A stretch of DNA of 64,000 nucleotides, taken from positions 62,001 to 126,000 of the forward strand of contig CAVXIC010000013.1 of assembly GCA_963761755.1 (NCBI GenBank), written 5' to 3'. This DNA comes from CAJXVA01 sp963761755. Lineage in GTDB: Bacteria; Myxococcota_A; Polyangia; Nannocystales; Nannocystaceae. Positions 17,127 through 26,277 of this stretch are shown here, piece by piece. The notes under the pieces are model-generated. The model saw nothing but the letters and a program-made list of their open reading frames with translations, was not told where the DNA came from and made no database searches. Position 1 is the stretch's first letter, and every line of letters begins with the position of its first letter. The position numbers and the translations under genes are program-made.

Positions 17127-20033
17127 GTGTCGGCCGCGTCACGGGCCGTGTTATCGTCCGCGCCGCCGATCGCGCAAATCATGGCTTACGGTCTCGTCGC
17201 GTTCTTCCTGAAAGACACTCCGGACTATCCGGACTTCCCTCCTGAGTTTGCAACCCAGGTTGGGTGGATGATCTTTGCCGCGGTCGCGCTGGTCGCGTTC
17301 TACGGGTGGACGCGCGCGCACTCGGTGCGCCGAGCGTTGCTCGCCCTCGAGGACCCGCGCACGATGGCCGTGCTGAGGATCGGCTTCGGGCTCTTCACCC
17401 TCCTTTGCTTCCTCAACCTGGAGCCGTATTGGCGCATGTTGTGGAGCGACGAGGGCGTCTTCGACCTCGCCTACGCCCAAGACCGTCTCGGACGAGGTGC
17501 GCTGCGAGCCTGGACGCCCGAAGAGGGCTTCTTCGGGTTCCACACGGGCGAGGTGTTCCTGCCCTACCTGTTCGGTGTCGACGTCGACGTGACGTTCGCC
17601 GAGCGGTTCGAGCAGTGGCGCATCTGGTCCCTGGGCGTGTTCCTCTGGGACAAGCCGTCGATGCACTACTTCTACGGCTCGCCGTCGTTCGTGGTGGGCT
17701 ACATGTTCGCCTTCTTCGGCGTGCTGCTGCTGTACTCCGCTGGCGTGTTCAGCCGCGTGACGGGCGTGCTGGCCTGGCTGATGATGAGCGGCCTGTACAA
17801 CCGCAACGCGCTGTACTGGGAGGGGACCGACACCGTCTACCGCAGCTTCTGGATCATCTTGCTGTTTGCGAAGACGGGGCACGCGTGGAGCTTCGACAAC
17901 TGGCTCCGATGCCGGCGACTTCGCCATCAGGGGCGTCTGGCCCACGAGACGCCGGCGGAGCCTTCGGGGTCCGATGCGCCGGACCAGGCTGAAGGCAAGG
18001 CGTCCGAGAAGACGCTCGAGCCGGTGTACCGCCGGATCCCCGCCTGGCCGCGCTACTTGTTCATGTTGCAGCTGGCGGCCATCTACATCACCACCGGATC
18101 CGTGAAGACCGGCGGCGTGTGGGAGGAGGGCGACGCGCTCTACTACGCCCTGAACATGGACCACTTCTACCGGTTCGAGTACTTCACCCAGTGGGTCAGC
18201 TCGATCTTCGGTCTCAACCTGTTCCGGGTGAACACGTGGGTGACGCACTACTGGGAGCGACTGTTCCCGCTGGTCCTGCTCGGCGTCGGCCTGAAGTTCC
18301 ACCTCGAAAACCGCAACGAGCCCTGGTTCCGCAAGCAGATCGTGCCGTGGCGACGGGTGCTGTCGTGGGCCGCGATGATCGGCGCGTACGCGCTCATCTA
18401 CCGCATCGTCTACATCACCACGCCGTTTTGCACCCCGCTCGCGGACGGGAAGGTTCAGGACACGACCCACAAGCTGGTGATGATCAACGGCTTCTTCTTG
18501 GGGTTGTTCCCGGTCTTCGCGCTCGCCTGGCTCGCGCTGGGTCGTTGGCCGCTCACGGTGTTCCGCGGCGGGCGGAGCCTGGGCCCGCTCACCAAGAGGT
18601 TCGGGTGGCTCGTCCTGCCCGAGTTCCGCATCACGCAGAACACCCTGCGCTGGGTCTTCTTCGGCCGCCGCGTTTGGCTGCCGATCGGCTTCATCTTCCA
18701 CGGCACACTCATCGCGTTCATGAACATCGGCATGTTCGCGCCGATCATGATGCTGACGTACGCAGGCTTCGTGCGCGGGGACGAGCTGGTCACGGGCTTC
18801 CGGTGGATGCGTCGACGCGCGCTGGGCCCGCTGCGGCGTCGCGCCGGCGGCATCGATCCGTGGCTCGCCGATGCCGAAGACCCCAGAGAGGTCCCGGTTC
18901 GCGGCCGCATGGTGCCCGACGTCGTCGTCCTGGCGTTCGGCCTGGTCGGCGCGTGGCTCATCTGGAAGAAGGTGGAGAAGGTCGAGTGGGTGGGCACGGC
19001 GACCTACTGGTGGCTCGCGGCCGCGGCCGCCGTCGCGCTCGCGTTTCGCTTCTGGCCTCCGAGCGCTCGCAGCCTCACCGGGGCCCGGAAGCCGGCGCTG
19101 GCCTACACGGCCTTCGGTCGCGCCCTGGCCCTGTTCGCGGTGGTGTGGCACGCCAGCGCCGTCGCGCTGACCCTGTTCCCCAGCTATCCGATCTTCTCCA
19201 AGTGGCGCTCTCCGGCCCGCTCGGTACACAGCAGCTGGCTGCGGGGCGTGGGCGCCTCTCAGGGGTGGCGAATGTTCGCACCCAACCCCCCGCGCTCGAA
19301 CACGTTCATGAAGACCGTCGTGGTGCTCGACAACGGCGATCGCTGGGACCTTCGCAACAACAGCTACCACTATGGTCAGCCGGGCTCGACGACGTCGCGG
19401 CCCAACCCGTGGATCTTCAACGACCGCATGCGAAAGATGCAGCGGCGCATGGTGGGCAAGGGCAAGTGGTACCTGCGCTATTGGGCCGACTATCAGTGCC
19501 GCGAGTGGATGCTCGAGCACGGAGAGATGCCCAAGGAGATCGACGTCAAGAAGTACGTCAACCGAATCCCAGATCCCAAGGTCACGAGCTACTGGGTTCC
19601 CGGTGAGTTCAAGGGCAAGCTGGATCGCGGCTCCGGCGCGACGGTCGGGGAGCCCTTCGACCCCCGCAAGCTCAAGACTCGGGAGGTCGCAGTGCAGACC
19701 CACAAATGCAAAGAAGAGGACCTGCCCCTGCGCATGAAGCAGCGCTATGGTCTCCCGATCACCGGTCAGGACGAAGCCAAGGCCGAGCGCGAGGAGCAGC
19801 AGCGCGAGCGCAAGTTCAACTCTCGCAAGTCTGCGTGGGAGCGCCGCAAGGACTGGGGGCGGTGGTTCGCGGAGGATGTGCGGAAGGCCGAAGAGGCTCG
19901 GGCGAACAAGGCGCGGTCACGTTCGGAGCCCTCTGGCTACTTCCGCACGCTTCGCGAGATCGAGCCCGAGCCCGAGGACGAAGACCGCGCCGTGGGTGAC
20001 GACGGCGGTGTCGAAGAACACGAGGGAGACTGA
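17127..20033 (+). CDS. HTTM-domain membrane protein with C-terminal MFAPNP module
   Basis: 968 aa from GTG 17127; an ATG at 17181 is an alternative start, and neither has a strong ribosome site. The N-terminal two thirds is a polytopic HTTM domain, the bacterial relative of vitamin K-dependent gamma-carboxylase: AVLRIGFGLF, an IPAWPRYLFMLQLAAIY helix, then ALYYALNMDHFYRFE and WERLFP. After a few more helices comes a hydrophilic module beginning SQGWRMFAPNPPRSNTFMK (MFAPNP at about 716-721) and ending in a Lys/Arg/Glu-rich tail. That module is shared with the next gene. It is the first gene of a four-gene run with small gaps. Carboxylase activity is not shown; the family also appears in proteins of unknown role. 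Confidence 0.85.
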   Translation: MSAASRAVLSSAPPIAQIMAYGLVAFFLKDTPDYPDFPPEFATQVGWMIFAAVALVAFYGWTRAHSVRRALLALEDPRTMAVLRIGFGLFTLLCFLNLEPYWRMLWSDEGVFDLAYAQDRLGRGALRAWTPEEGFFGFHTGEVFLPYLFGVDVDVTFAERFEQWRIWSLGVFLWDKPSMHYFYGSPSFVVGYMFAFFGVLLLYSAGVFSRVTGVLAWLMMSGLYNRNALYWEGTDTVYRSFWIILLFAKTGHAWSFDNWLRCRRLRHQGRLAHETPAEPSGSDAPDQAEGKASEKTLEPVYRRIPAWPRYLFMLQLAAIYITTGSVKTGGVWEEGDALYYALNMDHFYRFEYFTQWVSSIFGLNLFRVNTWVTHYWERLFPLVLLGVGLKFHLENRNEPWFRKQIVPWRRVLSWAAMIGAYALIYRIVYITTPFCTPLADGKVQDTTHKLVMINGFFLGLFPVFALAWLALGRWPLTVFRGGRSLGPLTKRFGWLVLPEFRITQNTLRWVFFGRRVWLPIGFIFHGTLIAFMNIGMFAPIMMLTYAGFVRGDELVTGFRWMRRRALGPLRRRAGGIDPWLADAEDPREVPVRGRMVPDVVVLAFGLVGAWLIWKKVEKVEWVGTATYWWLAAAAAVALAFRFWPPSARSLTGARKPALAYTAFGRALALFAVVWHASAVALTLFPSYPIFSKWRSPARSVHSSWLRGVGASQGWRMFAPNPPRSNTFMKTVVVLDNGDRWDLRNNSYHYGQPGSTTSRPNPWIFNDRMRKMQRRMVGKGKWYLRYWADYQCREWMLEHGEMPKEIDVKKYVNRIPDPKVTSYWVPGEFKGKLDRGSGATVGEPFDPRKLKTREVAVQTHKCKEEDLPLRMKQRYGLPITGQDEAKAEREEQQRERKFNSRKSAWERRKDWGRWFAEDVRKAEEARANKARSRSEPSGYFRTLREIEPEPEDEDRAVGDDGGVEEHEGD

Positions 20034-20048
20034 GGTCGGAGCGTGGGA

Positions 20049-20951
20049 ATGAGCGACGAGAACGAGACGGACCAGCCGTCCCCGAGCCTGGCGCAGCGGC
20101 TGCTCCACGATCCCGAGCCCGAGCCCGAGCGGCGTTCGGCCTGGTCGTACCCGCTATGGGGGATGGCGCTGGTCTCGCTGTTCATCGCCTACCACGCCAC
20201 CGTGCTGTTGGTGCACAACCTCCCCAACGGGGGGCTCGCCGCGGGGTTGCACAAGTTCTTCAACGAGAAGCACGAGGTGCCCCTAGGAGGCGAGAAGCCG
20301 GCCAAGCTCGGCTTCGAGATGCGCACGTACATGCACGCCACCGGCAACACGCAGAGCTGGGCGATGTTTGCACCCAACCCGCATCGCTCCAACACCTTCA
20401 TGAAGGTGATGGTCAAGGATGCCGACGGCGAGGTCTGGGACATGGCCCACGACATCTACGGCCGCCGTCGCTACCCCTACCTGTTCTACGACCGCATGGG
20501 GAAGATCAACCGGCGCATCATCGACCAAAAGGGCTATCGGCGGCACTACGCGGCGTGGGTCTGTCGAGAGTGGGAGCGGACCCACGAGGGGGAGCCGGCC
20601 ATCGAGGTGCAGTTCGTCAAGATGTGGACCCGGGTGCCGCCGCCCCAACAGTTGATCGAGGAGGCGGGGGGCAACCCGCTGAAGATGGGATACGACCCCA
20701 TGGAGCTGAAGCTCTTTCAGCGCAAGGAGGACGCCGTCCGATGCCGTACGACGCCGCATGGCCAGCTGCCCAACTACCTGCGCGAGCGCTATGGCCTGCC
20801 GCTCCACGAGGACGAGCGCAAGAACTTCCGGCCGATCCACATCCGGACGTGGCACGACAAGCAGGAGACCGCCGAGAAGTCCCGGAAGGCCCATGACCTC
20901 ATGAAGGGACGGCTGTCTCCTGGGGTCGACCGAAAGCAGGTCTCACCATGA
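20049..20951 (+). CDS. Single-pass protein with the MFAPNP module, paralogous to the C-terminus of the preceding gene
   Basis: 300 aa from ATG 20049, which has GGAG at a proper distance; the GTG at 20043 is too close to it. One membrane helix near residues 36-60 (GMALVSLFIAYHATVLLV) follows a short acidic N-terminus. The rest matches the C-terminal third of the upstream HTTM protein: SWAMFAPNPHRSNTFMK, a PYLFYDRMGKINRR block, a CREWERTHEG block and LRERYGLPLHEDE. The shared Trp, Met-Phe-Ala-Pro-Asn-Pro and Cys-Arg-Glu-Trp positions suggest a distinct domain family. Its stop overlaps the start of the next HTTM gene by ATGA, so the two are likely made together and perhaps interact. Function unknown. 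Confidence 0.82.
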   Translation: MSDENETDQPSPSLAQRLLHDPEPEPERRSAWSYPLWGMALVSLFIAYHATVLLVHNLPNGGLAAGLHKFFNEKHEVPLGGEKPAKLGFEMRTYMHATGNTQSWAMFAPNPHRSNTFMKVMVKDADGEVWDMAHDIYGRRRYPYLFYDRMGKINRRIIDQKGYRRHYAAWVCREWERTHEGEPAIEVQFVKMWTRVPPPQQLIEEAGGNPLKMGYDPMELKLFQRKEDAVRCRTTPHGQLPNYLRERYGLPLHEDERKNFRPIHIRTWHDKQETAEKSRKAHDLMKGRLSPGVDRKQVSP

Positions 20952-22729
20952 TCCTCTTCGCGTTCTTCAAGGGGGACGAGGTCGACGTCTCGGCGCACCT
21001 CGATCAGGCGACGACTCTGTCCCTGTGGGGCATTGGCCTGCTCTTCGCATTCTTCGCGCTGCGGCCCGAGCTGTGGCGACGTCTGTGGTTCACGCGGGTC
21101 GACCCTCGGCCCGCCGCTCTAACGCGCATCGCGTTCGGGCTGGTCGTGTTCATCACGTTCTACGATCTGCTGTGGCCGATGAACCCGCTGGACCACTCGG
21201 TCGCCCGGTTCTTGTTCACCGACGAGGGCTTGTGGCTCACCGACATGGCCCGCAAGAACTATGGGCCCGAGCTGCGCGACCTCTACGATCCCGAGTTCGG
21301 GTTCGAGCACTGGTACGACCCGCTGCGGGCGATGTGGGGGAAGTTCACCATCTTCCACCTGCGCTCGGATCCACCGTTCGCGCTCACGCTCTACGTGGTG
21401 ATGCTCCTGTGCATCGTGTCGATGATCGTCGGCTTTCAAACCCGGCTCGTCTCGATCCTCGCGTTCATCCTGGTCGAGAGCTTCTACCGCTACAGCCCCG
21501 TCTTCTACACAGGCGGGGACACGGTCGTCCGCGTGTTCTTGTTCCTGGGGATGTTCAGCCGCTGGGGCGAGGCGTACTCGGTGGACAGCTGGGTGCGGCG
21601 TCGCAGGGCGCTGCTCAAACGCGGGGCCGCGGCCGTGCCGCCCCTTCGCAGCATTCCAGCGTGGCCACTTCGGCTGATGATGCTGCAGCTGTGCATCATC
21701 TACTGCGCCACGGGCCTGTTGAAGTCCGGGTCGACCTGGAAGGATGGCTCGGCGCTCTACTACGCGCTCAACCTCGACCACTTCTACCGGGTGCCCGCCA
21801 CGGGCATCGTGACGGTCGCGCACTGGTCGCTCATCCTGCCCAACACCGCCATCTTCGTGCGCTGGTGGGAGATGCTGTTCCCGATCGCGGCCGTCGGCGC
21901 GGCGCTCAACGCCTACGAGCGCGAGCGCCTGACGGGGGAGTGGCCGCGGGCTGCGACGTGGCGAAAGGTCGCCAGCGTCGGGGTGTTCCTGCTGGCGTGG
22001 TGGCAGATGGCCGTGGTCCTGGGGATCACCGGCACGTACTACCTGCCGCCCAAGGTCCAGTCGTACGTCCACCCTGAGCAGCGTCAGCTCGTCTACAGCC
22101 TGCTGATCATGGCGGTCCCGGTCCTGCTCTTGGCGCTGTACTGGGTGACCCGGCTGTTCCTGCCCAAGGTGCTCTGGTTCGTTCGCACCTGGCTGATGGG
22201 CAAGCGCTTCTGGCTCGTCATCGGCTTCGGCATGCACATCGGCATCGACGTCGGGATGAACGTCGGCACGTTCGCCGAGGTGATGATGGCGGTGTATTTG
22301 GCGTGGCTCAGCGGCCCGGAGATCGAGGCGTTCTGGCGCTTCGTCTACAGCCGCCGCTGCGCGCCGGGTGAGGGAGAGCGGCCCAAGCGAGGGTCCAAGG
22401 GCAAGTCGCTTCTATTCGCCCCCTACGATTGGTTCACGTTCCGCAAGCCAGGTTCGCGCTTCGTCGTGCACCACAACCCCAGTGAGGCCAGCGTGCGAAG
22501 GGCTACTCTGCTGCGCATGCTCGACGTCGGAGAGCGCCTGGACTTCGTCGAAGATGGCGAGGTGTTCGAGGAGGCGCTGTGCGTGCATCACGAGGGGGCG
22601 TTGCTCCGCGGAAATCTCGCCGCGGCCGCGCTGACCCGCGTGCTGCCGGTCTTCTTGTGGCTGCGTCCGATCCGTCGCGTGCCCGGCGTGGGTGCGCTGG
22701 CGCGACGCCTCATGGGCCAGCGCGCCTGA
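20948..22729 (+). CDS. HTTM-domain membrane protein with DCC-like C-terminal remnant
   Basis: 593 aa, starting in the ATGA overlap with the previous gene. A polytopic HTTM domain parallels the first gene: PAALTRIAFGLVVFITFYD, IPAWPLRLMMLQLCIIY, ALYYALNLDHFYRVP, RFWLVIGFGMHIGIDVGMN. The last 90 residues (from about RFVVHHNPSEASVRRATLLRMLD to the end) follow the layout of DCC/DUF393 thiol-disulfide oxidoreductase-like domains, a common partner of HTTM proteins. The defining DxxCxxC motif is absent (VVHHNP stands in its place), so it would be redox-inactive. One base separates its stop from the next gene's start. Catalytic role unproven. Confidence 0.85.
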   Translation: MILFAFFKGDEVDVSAHLDQATTLSLWGIGLLFAFFALRPELWRRLWFTRVDPRPAALTRIAFGLVVFITFYDLLWPMNPLDHSVARFLFTDEGLWLTDMARKNYGPELRDLYDPEFGFEHWYDPLRAMWGKFTIFHLRSDPPFALTLYVVMLLCIVSMIVGFQTRLVSILAFILVESFYRYSPVFYTGGDTVVRVFLFLGMFSRWGEAYSVDSWVRRRRALLKRGAAAVPPLRSIPAWPLRLMMLQLCIIYCATGLLKSGSTWKDGSALYYALNLDHFYRVPATGIVTVAHWSLILPNTAIFVRWWEMLFPIAAVGAALNAYERERLTGEWPRAATWRKVASVGVFLLAWWQMAVVLGITGTYYLPPKVQSYVHPEQRQLVYSLLIMAVPVLLLALYWVTRLFLPKVLWFVRTWLMGKRFWLVIGFGMHIGIDVGMNVGTFAEVMMAVYLAWLSGPEIEAFWRFVYSRRCAPGEGERPKRGSKGKSLLFAPYDWFTFRKPGSRFVVHHNPSEASVRRATLLRMLDVGERLDFVEDGEVFEEALCVHHEGALLRGNLAAAALTRVLPVFLWLRPIRRVPGVGALARRLMGQRA

Positions 22730-22730
22730 G

Positions 22731-24074
22731 ATGGTTGGCCGACGCACGCGGATCGCTCTCGCTGCGGCCGTCTGGGGCGTGCCCTCGATGGCCGTCGCAG
22801 CACCGAACGACGGCTACGCGATGTCGGACGACGCCGCATTGATGGGCGGCGCGGTCTTGGCCAGCGGCCGTGACGTGGCGTCGGGCTGGTACAACCCCGC
22901 GCTGCTGACGAGCACGCGGCGACTGCGCGCCGACGTCAGCGCGTCGGCCTACGGCATCCGATGGGTCCGTGTCCCCCGCAGCATGCAGCTGCAGGGACCC
23001 ACGGAGCAGCGAAACGAGCGCATGCGGAGCCGAGAGTTCTTGGTGGTGCCCACCGCGTTCTCGCTCGGGAGCGAGGTCAGCGACCGGGTCTCGATCGGCT
23101 TCGGATTCTTCACCTCCAGGTTCTCCGAGCCCCTGATGATCGCACGCACCGGGGGCCGCTACGCGGATGCCTTCTCGGCGGAGATCCGCCGCTCCGACGT
23201 GCAGCGGCGGTACCACACCGGGCCCATGGTGGGGTTCCGCGTGCACGAGGACCTCGACCTCGGCCTCGCGCTCTACGGCACCTACGACAAGTCCGCGATC
23301 TCCCAGCGGGTCTTCGTCGAGCACGAAGGCGAGCTTGGTCGCTCCACGCTCCTCGTCGACGCCGACACGACCGTTCGCAGCTACGGCATGCAGGGGGCGC
23401 TTGGTCTACGGGGTCGGTTGGGCGAGTGGGTGCACGCGGCGGCGAGCGTGCGCACGCCGACCGTGGTCGTGTTCCAGCGGGTCGAGGGCAGCGACGTCGA
23501 GATCGAGTCCACGACCGACCGTGCCGGCGACACGATGATGGACACCCGCTTCGAAGGCTTTCCGGTGCAGCGTCGCCCAACGCGGATCGCTACGTGGACG
23601 GCCGCGACCGGGCTGGCGGTTGGCCAGGGCCGGTGGCGCGTGGGCCTGGACGCCGAGGCCACGCCTGCCCACTACCCCGACAACCCCGCGATCGGGAAGG
23701 CGGCGCATTGGAACGTTCGCCTGGGCATGCGGTGGCGCTTTTCCCCGCGCTGGTCGATGGGTGGCGGCCTGTTCACCGATCGCAACGACACGAGCTCCAC
23801 CACGTTCGGCAGCCTGCGGGTCAACCTGTGGGGTGGATCGCTGGGCGTTCGGCTGCGCACGCCGGTCAAGCTCGACGACGATGAACGGGCCCGCCGCATC
23901 TCGTTCCAGACCACCGTTGCGGTGCGCTATGCGGCCGGTCGCGGGGAGGCGGGAGGCTTCGCCGCGATCTATTCGGACGAGGGGATCTCGCCGCAGCGCG
24001 TCGAGGACGACCGGACGGTCGGTGCGTCGATGCACCTGCTGACGGTTCACGTGGGCTCGGGCCTGGTGTTCTGA
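22731..24074 (+). CDS. Outer-membrane beta-barrel protein, FadL/OmpP1-like
   Basis: 447 aa from ATG 22731, one base after the HTTM stop. Signal peptide (RIALAAAVWGVPSMAVAA) followed by the hallmark FadL-type N-terminus, in which Ala/Ser-rich segments lead to GRDVASGWYNPALL. The remainder alternates aromatic/Gly strands of about 10 residues consistent with a 12-14 strand barrel, ending in HVGSGLVF with a terminal Phe, the usual barrel-assembly signal. FadL-family proteins move hydrophobic molecules across the outer membrane. Being last in the HTTM operon, it may export or import the product of the inner-membrane proteins; that link is inference from gene order. Confidence 0.82.
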   Translation: MVGRRTRIALAAAVWGVPSMAVAAPNDGYAMSDDAALMGGAVLASGRDVASGWYNPALLTSTRRLRADVSASAYGIRWVRVPRSMQLQGPTEQRNERMRSREFLVVPTAFSLGSEVSDRVSIGFGFFTSRFSEPLMIARTGGRYADAFSAEIRRSDVQRRYHTGPMVGFRVHEDLDLGLALYGTYDKSAISQRVFVEHEGELGRSTLLVDADTTVRSYGMQGALGLRGRLGEWVHAAASVRTPTVVVFQRVEGSDVEIESTTDRAGDTMMDTRFEGFPVQRRPTRIATWTAATGLAVGQGRWRVGLDAEATPAHYPDNPAIGKAAHWNVRLGMRWRFSPRWSMGGGLFTDRNDTSSTTFGSLRVNLWGGSLGVRLRTPVKLDDDERARRISFQTTVAVRYAAGRGEAGGFAAIYSDEGISPQRVEDDRTVGASMHLLTVHVGSGLVF

Positions 24075-24410
24075 GCCGCGTCCACATCTCGTCCCATGGC
24101 CTGGTTCGGGTCGTTCTCGGCGCGCTGATGGAGGGCCCGTTCGCACCCGGCCCGACACGGCACGCAGGGTTGCGCGCCCGCGCAGCGATGCGAACGTAGT
24201 CGGGCGGACATGATGGCCGTACCGGTCGGCCGAATGTTCAAAGTCTGTTCCGTCGCGTCCCACGAACACCAGTGGGCCTGGTACGATCGGGCCTGGGTTG
24301 CGCGAGCCCTCTTGCCTTGGTTGCCTCGATCGCGCGTTCCATCTTGGGTTGAGTTGTGGAGCCGTTGAGCGAACAGCCGCAGATGCGATCTCAGGCGAGA
24401 ACAGGCAGTC
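24075..24410. other. Intergenic region before the PilZ gene
   Basis: 336 bases without a convincing gene. It contains a CCCAC/GTGGG inverted repeat (24259-24276) and a direct repeat of GGGCCTGG (24274-24281 and 24289-24296) around a TACGAT element that could serve as a -10 box for the gene at 24411. Nothing else stands out. Confidence 0.4.
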
Positions 24411-24818
24411 ATGGAAACTCGAGCAACTTCGATCTCACATCCCTCCGTCACCCCCAACCGCGAACGCCGGGAGCACGCGCGCCTCGACAGCGACATCCGC
24501 TGCGTGGTCAAGACCCGCCGCGGCATGCACGAGTATGCGGTTCGAGACCTCTCGGTCTCGGGAGCGCTCTTGAGCGGGGGACCGCGGCTTCGAAGACGAT
24601 GTCCGCTCGTCGTGTTGCTCCGGGTGCCGCTGTATCCGGAGGTGCGCATCCCTGCCCGGGTCGTCCGGGTTGCAACCGACGATGACGGCTGCCCCATCGC
24701 TGGCATCGAGTTCCTCCACAGCAGCGACGTCACCGAAGATCACATTCAGTCCGCGCTGCTCTCGGAACTCGAGCGGAGCCAGACGGACGGCTGCATCGCC
24801 GACGTGCTGCACGCCTGA
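24411..24818 (+). CDS. PilZ-domain protein (c-di-GMP receptor candidate)
   Basis: 135 aa. A single PilZ domain fills most of the protein, with both c-di-GMP signature elements: RxxxR as RREHAR (Arg 20 and Arg 24) and DxSxxG as DLSVSGA (Asp 46, Ser 48, Gly 51). Beta strands such as PLVVLLRVPL and the IAGIEFLH end block agree with the fold. Stand-alone PilZ proteins act as small adaptors, often in motility or surface behaviour. The neighbours (OMP upstream, hemerythrin downstream on the opposite strand) do not reveal a partner. Intact binding residues make ligand binding likely. Confidence 0.9.
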   Translation: METRATSISHPSVTPNRERREHARLDSDIRCVVKTRRGMHEYAVRDLSVSGALLSGGPRLRRRCPLVVLLRVPLYPEVRIPARVVRVATDDDGCPIAGIEFLHSSDVTEDHIQSALLSELERSQTDGCIADVLHA

Positions 24819-24920
24819 TCTCCCACGCGGTGCCGACGACCGCCTCCCGGACCGCGCAGTGTGGGCCTGCGAGCGAGACGAAGAGTATCTCGGTCTAGAG
24901 CTGGCTCGACGCGGCTCGGC

Positions 24921-25361
24921 TCACGCCGTAGGGCCGCGAACGTCCTCATACGGTTCGATGAGCTGCTTCTTCTCGCTGGGATCGAGCACGCGACCGGCGA
25001 GCTGGAAGACCTCGTGCTCTTCCTCCTCGAGGTGATGCTCGACGCGATGCCTGAGCTGCTTGGCGACGGAGAGCCAGCGAGGGGTCGACGGATCCGTCGA
25101 CTCCAGCTTGTTGACGATCTCGTCGATTTCGTGGTGCTCGGCGACCGAGTGCCGCGCCTTCCGATGTGCACCCTCGGCGCCGAGCATGGCGGCGTAGAGG
25201 CTCTTCTCCTCGGCCTTGGCATGCGCAGCGAGCTCTTTCTTCGTCGCTTCCAACAGGCGGCTGCGGTCGGCGGAGTCTCCGCTGGTCTCGCACAGCGCGG
25301 CCAGCAGTCGGCGCTGTTCATCGTGGTCCTCTCGAAGCTGTTCGAAGATCTTTGCACTCAT
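24921..25361 (-). CDS. Hemerythrin-like domain protein
   Basis: 146 aa from the ATG at 25361, where the helical domain begins. Four-helix bundle with the iron-ligand pattern: REDHDEQRR in helix 1, AHAKAEEKSLY in helix 2, AEHHEIDEI in helix 3 and HRVEHHLEEEEHEVF in helix 4. This HHE-type subgroup binds a diiron centre and is implicated in oxygen, NO or redox sensing and iron handling. No fused domain is present, so it probably acts as a free cytosolic protein. It lies just downstream of mtgA on the same strand with a 119-base gap, so co-transcription is possible but not evident. Confidence 0.9.
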   Translation of the reverse strand: MSAKIFEQLREDHDEQRRLLAALCETSGDSADRSRLLEATKKELAAHAKAEEKSLYAAMLGAEGAHRKARHSVAEHHEIDEIVNKLESTDPSTPRWLSVAKQLRHRVEHHLEEEEHEVFQLAGRVLDPSEKKQLIEPYEDVRGPTA

Positions 25362-25480
25362 GCTCCATTGCGGTGCGAGAATCAGGCCAACGTGGTCCAC
25401 GCCTTGCGTTGCCCCTCGGTGACGCCGCTCGAGGGCGTTTCGAGCGTGCGGAGTCGCCGAGGTGTGCGTCCTCGACACAG

Positions 25481-26191
25481 CTACAACGGTTCGACCAGGC
25501 GCATCGCGCGAAGGATGCGGGTGCGCGCCTCGTGGTGCCGGGCCGGGTTCTTGCGGGGGTGCAGCGCGTTGCGGGGTCCAGGAATGATTGCGGCGAGGTG
25601 GGCGGCCTGCCATCGCGTCAGCGTGTGTGCGGATTGGTGCAGGTAGTGTTGGGCCGCCGCTTCTGCTCCGTAGATGCCCTCGTCCCACTCGATCACGTTG
25701 AGATACAGCTCCATGATTCGAGCCTTCGAGAGCACGATTTCGAGTTCGTAGGCCAACACCGCTTCACGCGCCTTGCGAAGGTAGCTCTGCGACGGCGAGA
25801 GGAACACGTTCTTGGCCAGCTGCTGGGTGATCGTGGAGCCGCCGGAGACCACGCGCCCTTCGGCCCGGTTCGTCTTGGCGGCATCGATGATCGCGCCGTA
25901 GTCGATGCCGTGGTGACTGGCGAAGTGGATGTCTTCACCCGCGATCGCGGCGCGGACGAGGTTGGGGGAGATCTCATCGAGATCCATCCAGCGCTGGTCG
26001 ACCGTGAAGTCGTCCCCGACGACCTCGGCGCGGTGGTCCATCATCGCGCTGCGGTCGGGGTCCGCCCATCGCAGCCGAGCGACGCGGATCAACCAGACCA
26101 CCTCGTTGAGGGCGAGGAGGGCGAGGCACACCAGCAGGGCTCGGCGGAGGCGGGTGCGCCAGCGTCGCTTCGGCGGAGCGGTCGGACCCAC
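25481..26191 (-). CDS. mtgA: Monofunctional peptidoglycan transglycosylase MtgA
   Basis: 236 aa from GTG 26191, preceded by AGGGGGGA; this gives the family's normal size, whereas extending upstream adds a Pro/Arg-rich tract overlapping the divergent gene. One N-terminal membrane helix (RALLVCLALLALNEVVWLI) then a GT51 domain. The catalytic Glu lies in AGEDIHFASHHGID, followed by GGSTITQQLAKN, the second catalytic region with KAREAVLAYELE, and LNVIEWDEGIYGAEAAA. It polymerises lipid II into glycan strands in the periplasm without a transpeptidase domain. It is divergent from the FAD dehydrogenase. Confidence 0.92.
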   Translation of the reverse strand: MGPTAPPKRRWRTRLRRALLVCLALLALNEVVWLIRVARLRWADPDRSAMMDHRAEVVGDDFTVDQRWMDLDEISPNLVRAAIAGEDIHFASHHGIDYGAIIDAAKTNRAEGRVVSGGSTITQQLAKNVFLSPSQSYLRKAREAVLAYELEIVLSKARIMELYLNVIEWDEGIYGAEAAAQHYLHQSAHTLTRWQAAHLAAIIPGPRNALHPRKNPARHHEARTRILRAMRLVEPL

Positions 26192-26277
26192 GGTGCGATC
26201 GTCCCCCCTGTGGGCCCTCCGCGGCAAGCGGTGTCTCCCCTTGCGCAGCAGGGGCGGCGCGGGCAGGCTCGCCGGGC

